Position numbers and translations under genes: made by a program
Shown: positions 54,702 to 63,740 of the stretch, piece by piece
Position numbering within the stretch: position 1 is the stretch's first letter
Layout of the letters: every line of letters begins with the position of its first letter
Origin: Pleionea sp. CnH1-48
Lineage (GTDB): Bacteria; Pseudomonadota; Gammaproteobacteria; Enterobacterales; Kangiellaceae
Assembly (NCBI RefSeq): GCF_024124665.1
Contig: NZ_JAMXSB010000001.1
Coordinates: 310,001-374,000, forward strand
Direction of reading: 5' to 3'
DNA: 64,000 nt
The notes under the pieces: model-generated
Database searches by the model: none
Told to the model about the DNA's origin: nothing
What the model saw: only the letters and a program-made list of their open reading frames with translations

Positions 54702-56594
54702 TTAGAATGAATAACTGCCAGTTAGAGCCACGAAGTCTCTGTCAGACAATAAGTTTTGAGTTCCACCACCTGAGAACATATTATAGGAAAAATCAAATTT
54801 CCACTTCTGCAGGTAGTCAGCAGTTACACCCAACGCCGTGGCTTTACGGCCTTCAATGAAGTTAGCAATAGGTACAGGTGTATTACCGCTTACATCATGT
54901 TGGAATATAATTCGAGGTGTTAAGTTCCATCCTGCGATGGCATCTGGGTATTCAGCACGTAACACCGCACGGTAACCCCAAGAGAAATCATCCGCGAAAC
55001 CGTTGGTTTCTACACCTTCTAGACCTGTTGGATTGCCGTTCGCGTCAAACTCAGCACGAGCCACGTTACCGCTACGAGCAGTACCAGGAGCTTCAAAACG
55101 CAATTCGTCCTGACTTGGCATGTCTTCAATCTGGTTGAAGCCCACTTCAACCAGTGCAGTCCACTGAGAAGCACCCATTCCAGGCCCTAAGAACGAAGTC
55201 AATGTGAACTGGCCCTGCAAGTTGTTGAACAAGCGGTAACCAGAAATCTCATCGCCCATATTTGGAGAACCTGCAATCTGCGATGTACCAGGAGGTACCG
55301 CACCAATCGGCTCAAGGGTCTTAAATAGAATTTCTACATCGTCAATCTGTAGAGGCTCATCGATACGGTAAGATAACTCACCAGCAATCGATAGACCGCT
55401 ATCGGTTGATGTATTGAAGCTGATACCATATAGCTCGATATCTTCGATGTATTCGAAGAATCCTGTCACACCAGTGTAGTTCGCTGCACCCACAGGAACG
55501 ATGCTATATGCATTCGCCGTAATGACCGGACGACGGTTATGGTAATTGATGTAGTAAAAGCCAAACTCAGTGTCATTTAACTCTGGCGAATACCAACCTA
55601 ATTTGATACCAAACTGACCATCATCGCGCGCATCACGATCGTCTAGACGTAGAGCACGATTGCCAAAGCTTTCGTCGTCAGCTGTGGTTAAAGGATTGAA
55701 ATCATTAGTGAAAGGGTCGTCTTCTGGACGAATACCAAAGCCCAATGAAATATACTGTTCGTTAGCACGATATTCACCCGCATAATCAGTTGTCGAGAAA
55801 TAAGTGCCAGCTTCGTCTAAACGAACATGCTCCCACTCAAACTGAATGTAGGCTTCTAACGTTAGATTTTCGGTGAGGTCAAAAGAGCCCCATAAAGTTT
55901 GCACGGGGATAAAGGCTTCTTTCAGCTCAGAACCAGGAACACGCAGTTTGGTAGCATCAAGGGCGTTGGCTTCAGAAATACTGTGTTGAATAAACGTACT
56001 CTCACCCCAGTTGATAACCTGCTCACCTAAACGCAATTGTAATACCGACTCTTCAAACTCAAAAGTATGGTAGATATAAGCGTCTAAGATACGGGCATCA
56101 GAACCCTGAATGTCTTTTGACTCTTCTGCGATAGCGCGGAAACGGCGATCGTCGTCTTTAATTTCTGCATCGTAGAACCAGGTTCCACGAGCAAAGAAAC
56201 CAAAGCCGCTAGAGTGCTGCATACCAAAGTCATGGCTGCCTTTGAATACTTTAGAGAAGGAATCCCACTGATGAAAGTTAAGGTTACCGTCGTCACCATT
56301 GTTTGAGTAAGACCCTACTCGGTTTTGCAAAGGCACAAAAGGAATGCCGTTAGGATCTAAAGCGACGTTGCTAGGATCTTTGGTGTGACCGATAAGATTG
56401 AAATCTCTTTTTTCGGCACGCCAACTGATACCCGCAGATAATGTAGAGTCGAAGCTACCTTCCCAGTCTCCCCAAGAAATATCGATGGCCTGGCTCGGCA
56501 TAGCAGCTGTTAGTGCAATCGTGACAGCTGTTGCGACCTTGGTCCATCGAGGAGATAAGGAATGAGCACCTTGGTTAAGCCCTTTTTTTATCAT
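54702..56594 (-). CDS. DUF1302 family outer-membrane beta-barrel protein
   Basis: The 630-residue protein has an N-terminal signal (TKVATAVTIALTAAMPSQA) and the DUF1302 start IDISWGDWEGSFDSTLSAGISWRAEKRD. Many aromatic-alternating strands follow, ending in VALTGSYSF, a beta-barrel terminus. Family members are proposed to be outer-membrane channels, often in aromatic or lipid catabolism loci. It is the first gene of the minus-strand set, followed directly by DUF1329. About 245 bases separate it from the DUF2835 gene; no obvious operator was found there. Confidence 0.9.
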   Translation of the reverse strand: MIKKGLNQGAHSLSPRWTKVATAVTIALTAAMPSQAIDISWGDWEGSFDSTLSAGISWRAEKRDFNLIGHTKDPSNVALDPNGIPFVPLQNRVGSYSNNGDDGNLNFHQWDSFSKVFKGSHDFGMQHSSGFGFFARGTWFYDAEIKDDDRRFRAIAEESKDIQGSDARILDAYIYHTFEFEESVLQLRLGEQVINWGESTFIQHSISEANALDATKLRVPGSELKEAFIPVQTLWGSFDLTENLTLEAYIQFEWEHVRLDEAGTYFSTTDYAGEYRANEQYISLGFGIRPEDDPFTNDFNPLTTADDESFGNRALRLDDRDARDDGQFGIKLGWYSPELNDTEFGFYYINYHNRRPVITANAYSIVPVGAANYTGVTGFFEYIEDIELYGISFNTSTDSGLSIAGELSYRIDEPLQIDDVEILFKTLEPIGAVPPGTSQIAGSPNMGDEISGYRLFNNLQGQFTLTSFLGPGMGASQWTALVEVGFNQIEDMPSQDELRFEAPGTARSGNVARAEFDANGNPTGLEGVETNGFADDFSWGYRAVLRAEYPDAIAGWNLTPRIIFQHDVSGNTPVPIANFIEGRKATALGVTADYLQKWKFDFSYNMFSGGGTQNLLSDRDFVALTGSYSF

Positions 56595-56838
56595 CTTTTT
56601 TTACCTTCCCCGTTTGATTTTATGGATGTATTTGGCTTGTAATTGACCAAAACAAATTCAAATACACAATCTGCCAGATTTAGAAAATGAAACAAAATTC
56701 ACCGACACCAAAGCAGATTACTTCTGACGTTATTATTCATAATCGTCCGACCAGTTTAAAGCATTTTTTTTGATGCGTATATATTGTTGTATATCAATGA
56801 GTTATAGTCACAACCAAGCTGACGCACCGCAACATAAA

Positions 56839-57063
56839 CTAACCGCTAATTTTATTTAATGACATAAAACGGTGGTTTTGGTCGGTTTCTAATCGAAAAA
56901 CACCATTAATTCCATTGTGGGTAACATGGGGCTGGAAGTGCCTGGCGGCAATTCGAATAGACTGCCCACTGCGCGCTACACAATGAAGATGAGTGGCCTG
57001 CCCACGATAAAGTCGTAACCATTCATGAGCAGGAATGTTCAAATCAATGATGTAGCTGGCCAT
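56839..57063 (-). CDS. DUF2835 family protein
   Basis: The 74-residue protein matches the small DUF2835 family: YIIDLNIPAHEWLRLYRGQATHLHCVARSGQSIRIAARHFQPHVTHNGINGVFRLETD. It is a small beta-rich protein of unknown role, found mainly in marine gammaproteobacteria. The start ATG shares its base with the stop of the saccharopine dehydrogenase gene (57063), so it is translated by coupling. No regulatory feature is seen. Confidence 0.82.
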   Translation of the reverse strand: MASYIIDLNIPAHEWLRLYRGQATHLHCVARSGQSIRIAARHFQPHVTHNGINGVFRLETDQNHRFMSLNKISG

Positions 57064-58373
57064 TAATCAAAAAAGCGCTCCTGAAAAGCTGGCACAGTTT
57101 TTTCTTCACAAATAATCCCCTCTTTTTCTAACCCAGCCAACAACGGCTCATAGAAAACTGGGCTCACAGGAATCTTAACACCCGACTCCGTTATTTGACC
57201 GTCGAGAACTAATTGACAGGCAATAGCAACGGGATAGCCTACGGTCTTTGCCATGGCAGAAAAGCCGCCCGCTTCGCCTTTGACGACCAGTGTCGAAGTT
57301 AAGTTTTCTACGGTATCTTGTTTCTTCACTTCAAACTTATGCTGCAACACGATCATATCGAACTCATCCGCTTCGTAGTTCAACTTTTGCTGCAATAAGG
57401 CACAGAAAACGTCCAGCATGGTGTTTGCAACTGGCAGCGGCTCATCAGCCGAGAAGCCCAGCCACTCTAACGCTTCTAACACTTCAGCAGAAAAACCAAA
57501 GTCCAGCGCATCTACTTGAGCTTCAAACCACTGTTGCCAGGTTTTACCTTCCAACTGCGAAGGCTCGACCGGCTCAAGGCTCAACAGCCCTAATGCACGA
57601 GCGGCCTTAAAGATCTCTGCAAAGCCCTTATAACGTAAAGTACCGCGAATTAAATTTTGAACTTCAGGGATATTGTAAGCTTCACGATAGTTACTGGAAT
57701 CTCGATTAGGATACCCTTCTAAATCAAACTCATCGGTAACATAAACATCGTTTACATTATCCAATAAGGCATCTGGAGCTATGTCAGAAATAGCGCCCGA
57801 CTTCAAAAAACGTGCTTCATTGAGCAGCGCAAGTAGCACTGCACGCGGCGCCCAGGCAAACTTGTAACCAAGTGGATTGTTATTACACTCAGGCGCAGGT
57901 AATCCGCCGCACCAGGAGGCAAAGCTGAGCACTTCACCCTGTTCGGCATGAACTTCATCAATGATTTTCATCGCCGACAGGTGATCAATACCCGGATCAA
58001 GGCCAATTTCGTTTAACACCAGCACACCTGCTTCTGACGCTTTTGCATCCAGAGCTTTCATCTCTGGGCTCACGTAAGAAGCGGTGATCATTGGCTTTTT
58101 ATGCTCAATGCATAGTTCGGCAATCGCCACATGGAAGAGATACGGCACCAGACTGATCACCAAATCATGTTGCTCTACCAAAGCGCCCATCTGTTGCTTA
58201 TCGCTAACATCACCCTGCATAGCCTTGATGCGCGGATGCTCACCTGCCAAGGCTTCTGCTTCGGCCAAGATGTGTGAAACAAGGGTAATCTGGTTGTTTT
58301 CGTTACGGGTTAAGTACTCAACCGCTGGACCAGCAACAAAGCCAGCCCCTAATATTAAGATGCTTTTTTCCAT
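57063..58373 (-). CDS. Saccharopine dehydrogenase-like protein
   Basis: The 436-residue protein has the Rossmann entry ILILGAGFVAGPAVEYLTRN, the middle segment KPMITASYVSPEMKALDAKASEAGVLVLNEIGLDPGIDHLSAMKIID, and ASWCGGLPAPECNNNPLGYKFAWAP, as in saccharopine dehydrogenase (NADP+, L-glutamate-forming) and homospermidine-synthase-like relatives. It would act in lysine catabolism, cleaving saccharopine to glutamate and aminoadipate semialdehyde. No lysine-ketoglutarate reductase is nearby in this window. A DUF2835 gene follows by one-base overlap, and an M14 peptidase gene precedes it. Confidence 0.87.
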   Translation of the reverse strand: MEKSILILGAGFVAGPAVEYLTRNENNQITLVSHILAEAEALAGEHPRIKAMQGDVSDKQQMGALVEQHDLVISLVPYLFHVAIAELCIEHKKPMITASYVSPEMKALDAKASEAGVLVLNEIGLDPGIDHLSAMKIIDEVHAEQGEVLSFASWCGGLPAPECNNNPLGYKFAWAPRAVLLALLNEARFLKSGAISDIAPDALLDNVNDVYVTDEFDLEGYPNRDSSNYREAYNIPEVQNLIRGTLRYKGFAEIFKAARALGLLSLEPVEPSQLEGKTWQQWFEAQVDALDFGFSAEVLEALEWLGFSADEPLPVANTMLDVFCALLQQKLNYEADEFDMIVLQHKFEVKKQDTVENLTSTLVVKGEAGGFSAMAKTVGYPVAIACQLVLDGQITESGVKIPVSPVFYEPLLAGLEKEGIICEEKTVPAFQERFFD

Positions 58374-58455
58374 AATGGTCTTCTATTCGATCATATTGAG
58401 CTGCTGAGCGCAGCATGTTGGTTGTCGCCGCTGAACCAGCGGCATCCAAAAGTGA

Positions 58456-59583
58456 TTATTGTGTGTCTAGCAGTGCCTGATAAATTGGCTGCAACATGGA
58501 TTGCCCTAACAATTGACTGCGCTGTGCTGACCAGCCTCGCTCCAAATCTGGGTGATTGGCATTGTCTTTAAAGGGCATTTCTAGCGTTAACGAAAGACAC
58601 TTAAAGGTTTCGCCTACCCACGAGCTCGCAATACTCAAATCGGCTTTACCAGGCTCATCTTTCGGGTAGCCATATTCATCTTGAAACTCAGGTGTCGCTG
58701 CTTTAAATCGCTCGATAAAGTTCTTTTCTGCAGTCGCCAGAGACTCATTGTAAGAAGGAATACCTTCAGAACCCGCGACAAAGTTATAGGGCAACCCTTC
58801 ATCACCATGAACATCAAAAAACATGTCTACGCCCAGTTTTTCCATCTGTTCACGCACCAGATAAACTTCTGGGCTGAGTTCCATGGTGGCTTTGTCCCAC
58901 TCACGGTTGAGGTTGATGCCTTTGGCATTGGTTCTCAAGTGACCACGTTCAGACCCATCAGGGTTCATATTTGGCACAACATAGATTGTCGCTTTAGATA
59001 GCATATCTCGCGACAAAGCATCATCGCTATCAAGTAAGCGATCTAACATTCCCTCTATGAACCACTCAGCCATGGTCTCGCCAGGGTGCTGTCGCGCAAT
59101 GATCCAGATGTTTTTGTCAGCCTCTTGGTTACCCAGTACCAACATGTTCATTTCGCGACCATCTAAGGTATAGCCCAGAAGCCGATGCTCACACTCAGGA
59201 TGTAGCTGAACCTGCTGCACCAGATTCATGTGGCGCTCGTAGGTGTAAGGAGCAAAATAGGCAAAAAAGGCAGCAGGGGCATCAAACTCTAGTTGAAAAG
59301 AAAGCTCGCCGTCTTTGTATTCTGTCGGAATTCGAAACCACTCATGGCCGTCATAGCTACAAAGGGTCTGATAACCTTCCCACCCTTCTGGATACGCACA
59401 GTCTTTAGCATCTTTAAGGCTAAAGTTAACCTGCTGGCCAACTTCAGCAAAGGCCTTGAAATAAAACCACTGTTTAAACTCAGATTGATTGTCGTTGCGG
59501 ATAGAAAGAGAAACCTGCTGAGGATCAGAAGCATCTAATACCTGGATGTTTCCGCCAGCAAAGTTGTCATTGATATGAATCAT
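58456..59583 (-). CDS. M14-family cytosolic-type carboxypeptidase
   Basis: The 375-residue protein has an N-terminal beta-sandwich of about 130 residues and an M14 zinc carboxypeptidase domain: zinc ligands in ARQHPGETMAEW and FFDVHGDEG, substrate-binding NPDGSERGHLRTNAKGINLNREW, and catalytic glutamate in LSLTLEMPFKD. This is the bacterial relative of the eukaryotic cytosolic carboxypeptidases (M14D), which trim glutamate or other C-terminal residues. There is no signal peptide. The ATG has no Shine-Dalgarno sequence and is preceded by a hairpin and T-run. It precedes the saccharopine dehydrogenase gene by 82 bases. Confidence 0.9.
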   Translation of the reverse strand: MIHINDNFAGGNIQVLDASDPQQVSLSIRNDNQSEFKQWFYFKAFAEVGQQVNFSLKDAKDCAYPEGWEGYQTLCSYDGHEWFRIPTEYKDGELSFQLEFDAPAAFFAYFAPYTYERHMNLVQQVQLHPECEHRLLGYTLDGREMNMLVLGNQEADKNIWIIARQHPGETMAEWFIEGMLDRLLDSDDALSRDMLSKATIYVVPNMNPDGSERGHLRTNAKGINLNREWDKATMELSPEVYLVREQMEKLGVDMFFDVHGDEGLPYNFVAGSEGIPSYNESLATAEKNFIERFKAATPEFQDEYGYPKDEPGKADLSIASSWVGETFKCLSLTLEMPFKDNANHPDLERGWSAQRSQLLGQSMLQPIYQALLDTQ

Positions 59584-59615
59584 AAAAAGAAAACTGCTTT
59601 CAAGTCAGAAAGCAG
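59584..59615 (-). promoter_or_regulatory. Hairpin and T-run directly before the M14 start codon
   Basis: On the minus strand CTGCTTTC and GAAAGCAG (59594-59615) pair around TGACTT, followed by TTTTCTTTTT and then ATG. This looks like an intrinsic terminator or attenuator in the immediate leader. Two further stems lie upstream: GGGCATT/AATGCCC at 59634-59650 and CTCCGAC/GTCGGAG at 59680-59698. Confidence 0.6.
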
Positions 59616-59875
59616 AAGCATAATAGTGCGAACGGGCATTGTAAATGCCCAATCCCCAATATCGCTAACAAGCAGCCAGCTCCGACCTGTTGTCGGAGGG
59701 CTCAGGATTGACTACTTTTTGGATTGAACGCCTCTGTTGTGTCTAAAATGCCATCAACGACAGTGAGATGCATGGCTAGATTACTGCATGCGAACAGCGA
59801 GTAACCTGGAGTAATGGCACTATGGCCTCAAACCACAAGGCCAATATCAGAGTCATTAATTAAGGTCTAATACAA

Positions 59876-60493
59876 TTAAGAGTCTACGTAACGCTTAAGA
59901 AGAGCCACGGCGGTTTCATCATCGTTGTTGCCAACAAGCCCAGCTTTAAACGCGGTACTCGAAGGTTTTTGACCCAACCAGGCTTTCATTAGAACTTTAT
60001 CGAATCCTTTGGTGCGGAATCGTCCTAATAGATCGCCGTTATAACGAATCGAAACACTTTTGCCTGGCATGATATCAAACTGCAGCTTATCACCTTGTTT
60101 ATAGATGCCACGAAACAGTCCAATCAACTCGCGCAACTCTCTGCGATAAGCTCCCAACTCAGAAGGGTCATTATTGATTTTGAGCGCTGTTGCTAACTCA
60201 CGACCAAAGCTTCGTGCTGATACTCGCTCAAGTAAAAATTTGATTTCGAGACGTTTAGGTGTATTTAAGAAAATAATATCGGTATCAATGCCAGACTTTG
60301 TCTGCAAGTAAAGTGCAGCAATATAGTAGTCGGCATTCAGCTTTTTGGCTGCCCCCATACCGTTAAGAAAAACATCGTTACCATCAACTGATGATTTTTG
60401 TAATGAATAGATGGCCTGATTGTCGGCAGCCGATACACTCAGCCCACCAACCATGAATAATAAAACAAAGGCTACTTTGGTTAATTGTCCCAC
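59876..60493 (-). CDS. Chalcone-isomerase-like periplasmic protein
   Basis: The 205-residue protein starts with GTG at 60493, five bases after AGGAAG, giving a proper signal peptide (MGQLTKVAFVLLFMVGGLSVSA). Longer frames upstream lack this. The mature part has the chalcone-isomerase fold of the PF16036 type (VFLNGMGAAKKLNADYYIAALYLQ, PKRLEIKFLLERVSARSFGRELATALK, GRFRTKGFDKVLMKAWLGQKPSS). Such bacterial proteins are not true isomerases and their role is unknown; they may bind hydrophobic ligands. It is monocistronic. Confidence 0.82.
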   Translation of the reverse strand: MGQLTKVAFVLLFMVGGLSVSAADNQAIYSLQKSSVDGNDVFLNGMGAAKKLNADYYIAALYLQTKSGIDTDIIFLNTPKRLEIKFLLERVSARSFGRELATALKINNDPSELGAYRRELRELIGLFRGIYKQGDKLQFDIMPGKSVSIRYNGDLLGRFRTKGFDKVLMKAWLGQKPSSTAFKAGLVGNNDDETAVALLKRYVDS

Positions 60494-60846
60494 GTTACTT
60501 CCTACCCCCCAGTATGACTGAACAAACAACTGATCCAAAACCTCAATGTCCAGTCCTTCGGAACAGGTAACGCATGCGGCAATCGCCTGCCACAAACTAC
60601 CAATAAGCTTTAATCATTCAGTTATTAACAACCGCCCACTTTTATCTCAAATAAGCGATATTAAATAAAATAAAGATTAATAACTGTTGTTTATACCATG
60701 CTTATTCTGACGAATTTAGATCAATTTTTTATAAAAGTCATCGTTTTATAAAAAAAAGAGTTAAAATGAGGTAAATAGACGGCTATATCTCAATACGCCT
60801 TGAATATATTACGAATTCTAATGCCCCAAGGCTCATCAATTGCATA

Positions 60847-60973
60847 TATACCATAAGTATTTCGTGGTGCAGGTAGGCGGCCAGCAAGCGAATCCTCTGA
60901 GCTTAGATACATTAAGTGATTGGGGTGAGTGCGCGCATCCAACACCGCTGCACCTTGAAAGGCGACGGGTATA
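60847..60973. repeat. ERIC-type element, copy 3 (127 bp)
   Basis: This third copy has the same TATACC/GGGTATA ends and internal GCGAATCCTCTGAGCTTAGA and TTAAGTGATTGGGGTGAG motifs. It is slightly diverged from the tandem pair at 44.5 kb. It lies between the lysC-lysA fusion and the chalcone-isomerase-like gene. The rest of this roughly 550-base gap holds an AT-rich stretch upstream of the latter gene. Confidence 0.92.
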
Positions 60974-61006
60974 AGTGGGTGTATCCATCCCTTTTGTTCG
61001 TCCTTC

Positions 61007-61035
61007 GTTAGCACCTTAAAGGTGCAGGTGCTAAC
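61007..61035 (-). terminator. Hairpin after the lysC-lysA fusion
   Basis: GTTAGCACCT (61007-61016) and AGGTGCTAAC (61026-61035) form a perfect 10-base stem with a 9-base loop, 14 bases past the stop codon. No T-run follows on the minus strand, so termination would be weak or factor-assisted. Confidence 0.5.
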
Positions 61036-61048
61036 GGATTTAACTGAG

Positions 61049-63649
61049 TTACAACGTCAGTTCTTTAGCGGGTGCTCTCATATTGTATTGTGATGACATC
61101 ACCGCTCCATAAGCCCCAGCATTAGCAATCAACATAACATCACCCTCAAAAGATTCGGGTAACATTCGGTCCAGCCCCAGTTTGTCGGCAGTCTCACATA
61201 TCGGGCCAACGACAGTCATCTTTTCGGTAGCCGCCTGATCAATGCGAGATAAATTAACAATGGGATGATAAGCACCGTATAACGCAGGACGAATCAAAGA
61301 ATTCATCCCAGTCTCAACTCCAAGATACAAAGATCCTTGCTTGCCTTTTGTTTGCGTCACTCGAGCCAACAAAACACCACTTTGCGCAACAATATATCGC
61401 CCGGGCTCCATCCACAATTCGATCCCCTCTAGCGACTGCTTTAAGGTTGCTAACGACTCATCAACTTTTTGTAAATCCAGAGGTTGTTGTTGAGGTCGTT
61501 CAACAATACCTAAGCCACCTCCCAAATCAATATATTTTAAGTCAGCAAAATGGCGCGCTAGCTGTGCCAACCGAAGACCATTCTTTTGCCAGTTTCCAGA
61601 CGTTAAAATGCCGCTCCCTACATGGCAATGCAAACCGATTACTTGCAACTCTAACTCTTTTATCAACTCTAGTGATTGTTCCAGACTACTGAGTGGAATA
61701 CCAAACTTAGCTTCGTTGCCTGCGGTTTTTACATGTTGATGATGACCTTCACCTTGTCCGGGGTCGATCCGTAACAAAACTTTTTGACCAGCAAAAAGTG
61801 ATTTCCAGTTTTGTAATGGATACAGATTATCGAGTGTTAAGAAAATGCCGGCCTCGATGGCAGCTTCATATTCTTCACGGGGCGCAAAGTTAGGCGTAAA
61901 AAGAATACGCTCGCGATCAAGATCTGGGAACAAGTTTAAAACGTATTCCACTTCATTCCAGGACACACACTCCAGACCAATGCCGGAGTTGACAGCGACC
62001 TCAAGAATATCTTTGTGAGGATTCGCTTTGATAGCGTAGAACACGCGATCAATATTCTTCAATTGTTGCACCTGCTTAATTTGTGCTTCCACTTTGGCAA
62101 GTGAATAAACATAACTTGCACCTTGCTTATGAGCAATGTCGATCAATTCCAAACGTTGCTCATACCACCAGTGTTCTTGGCGATTAAGGTTGTCATCACT
62201 ATTGGCTAAATTAAAAATTCGTTGCCAAGAGTGCCCCATTTGCTCATTCACACCGAGCGTAGCAATCAAAGAGTCATGCAGTTTTTCAACTAATGGTGCT
62301 GCATCATTTTCGTTAATTACGAAAGTAAAGTTTAAGTCATTAGACGCTTGAGTCAGCATGTGCACCGAACGGTTTTGGAATGCATCAAACGCAGAACTCA
62401 GTTGCGATAACAACATACGAATCGAGCGCCCTACAATACTGACGGCCGCACAATCGCGAATAATCGAAACACGACAAAATGACTCTAGTCGCGAAACGAG
62501 CTGTTCAATTCTTTGAGTATCAATGCCCTGAGTCAACTTATCCAGCGTGACGGTAACATTGGTTTCGGATGTCGAAACCTGATCAATAGATAGACCCAAC
62601 TCATCAAAGCAACCAAACGCCTGAGCAAGAAAGCCAGGTTTTCTCCACATGTCCGAAGTTTCCATCGAAATCAAAGTCACACCACTGCGCACAGAAATCG
62701 CTTTAACCTGTGGATCGTTTTGCGAGAAGTGACCGATGAGCGTGCCACCTTTGCCGGGGTCAAAAGTAGAACCAACAAACACGGGAATATTTTCTTTTCG
62801 CGCTGCTCTTAAACAACGCGGATGCAAAACTTTTGCACCTGTTGAGGCAATTTCTTGCGCTTCTTTGTACTCCAACTGCAACAGTTGGCGTGCTTGAGGT
62901 ATGACTCTTGGGTTTGCCGAAAACATGCCAGGTACATCTGTCCAGATATCCACTTGTTCTGCGCCAATGAGTGCTCCCAGACAGGTCGCTGAAGTATCCG
63001 ATCCACCACGCCCTAAAATGACGGTTTCACCACAAGAGTTACAGGCAATAAATCCCTGGGTAATAACAACGTCTCCCATACTTGAAAGTGTCTTACGGCG
63101 CTTTTCGCTATAAGCAACTTCACACTCTGCGTTCAAATACCGATCACTAAGCGATGTTGCTGGATTATCATGGGTAAACAACCACTCTCGAGCATCCGTC
63201 CATATCACTTCTCGATTTAATTGCTGCTCCAGATAAGTACGAATTAGTTGCGATGACAACAACTCTCCTGTCGACATAATGTCAGCAATAGCAGAATAAC
63301 GCTCAACATGAACATGATTACGAAACTTATGATAAAGCGCAGGCAAACGCTGCAGCGTATCTTCAATAAACCCGTCTAATGTTGCATCTTGAATGCCCAA
63401 AGGCGTCATCAACTGCTGATGTCTTTCGCGCAACTCGGCTGTCACCTGATCAACAGAAACCTCTGACTCATCCTGAATCAAAGATTCAAGCAAGTTAGAC
63501 ACACCGCTCAGTGCAGACACAACGATCAACACCTGTTTCTTTTGTCGCTGATAGTCGCCTACGATAGTAACTAAATTAGCTAACGATTCTGGAGACGAAA
63601 CACTTGTTCCACCAAACTTTGCTACGACTGAGCGTTGATTTAAAGTCAT
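61049..63649 (-). CDS. Bifunctional aspartate kinase / diaminopimelate decarboxylase
   Basis: The 866-residue protein fuses two lysine-pathway enzymes. The N-terminal aspartate kinase (VVAKFGGTSVSSPESL at the start, VVSALSGVSN, GFIACNSCGETVILGRGGSDTSATCLG) has an ACT regulatory region to about residue 460. The C-terminal part is a PLP-dependent diaminopimelate decarboxylase, with the lysine in FYAIKANPHKDILE (about 535), LHCHVGSGI (about 676), IDLGGGLGI and EPGRYIV (about 745). It would catalyse the first and last steps of lysine synthesis. ATG at 63649 follows AAGG and is preferred to a frame starting ten codons earlier. Threonine synthase ends about 90 bases upstream on the same strand. Confidence 0.92.
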   Translation of the reverse strand: MTLNQRSVVAKFGGTSVSSPESLANLVTIVGDYQRQKKQVLIVVSALSGVSNLLESLIQDESEVSVDQVTAELRERHQQLMTPLGIQDATLDGFIEDTLQRLPALYHKFRNHVHVERYSAIADIMSTGELLSSQLIRTYLEQQLNREVIWTDAREWLFTHDNPATSLSDRYLNAECEVAYSEKRRKTLSSMGDVVITQGFIACNSCGETVILGRGGSDTSATCLGALIGAEQVDIWTDVPGMFSANPRVIPQARQLLQLEYKEAQEIASTGAKVLHPRCLRAARKENIPVFVGSTFDPGKGGTLIGHFSQNDPQVKAISVRSGVTLISMETSDMWRKPGFLAQAFGCFDELGLSIDQVSTSETNVTVTLDKLTQGIDTQRIEQLVSRLESFCRVSIIRDCAAVSIVGRSIRMLLSQLSSAFDAFQNRSVHMLTQASNDLNFTFVINENDAAPLVEKLHDSLIATLGVNEQMGHSWQRIFNLANSDDNLNRQEHWWYEQRLELIDIAHKQGASYVYSLAKVEAQIKQVQQLKNIDRVFYAIKANPHKDILEVAVNSGIGLECVSWNEVEYVLNLFPDLDRERILFTPNFAPREEYEAAIEAGIFLTLDNLYPLQNWKSLFAGQKVLLRIDPGQGEGHHQHVKTAGNEAKFGIPLSSLEQSLELIKELELQVIGLHCHVGSGILTSGNWQKNGLRLAQLARHFADLKYIDLGGGLGIVERPQQQPLDLQKVDESLATLKQSLEGIELWMEPGRYIVAQSGVLLARVTQTKGKQGSLYLGVETGMNSLIRPALYGAYHPIVNLSRIDQAATEKMTVVGPICETADKLGLDRMLPESFEGDVMLIANAGAYGAVMSSQYNMRAPAKELTL

Positions 63650-63740
63650 GCTTTTACCTTTATTCCATTCAACCGCCAACGCACATTCTTATGCATTGGC
63701 AAAACAAACGATATTATTTATTTGATATTCAGTTTTTAAT

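Noticed and set aside
60790-61014. Minus-strand frame of 74 codons
   Set aside because: It also derives from an ERIC copy.
63650-63740. Lysine riboswitch before the lysC-lysA fusion
   Set aside because: The gap is only about 90 bases and shows no suitable structure.
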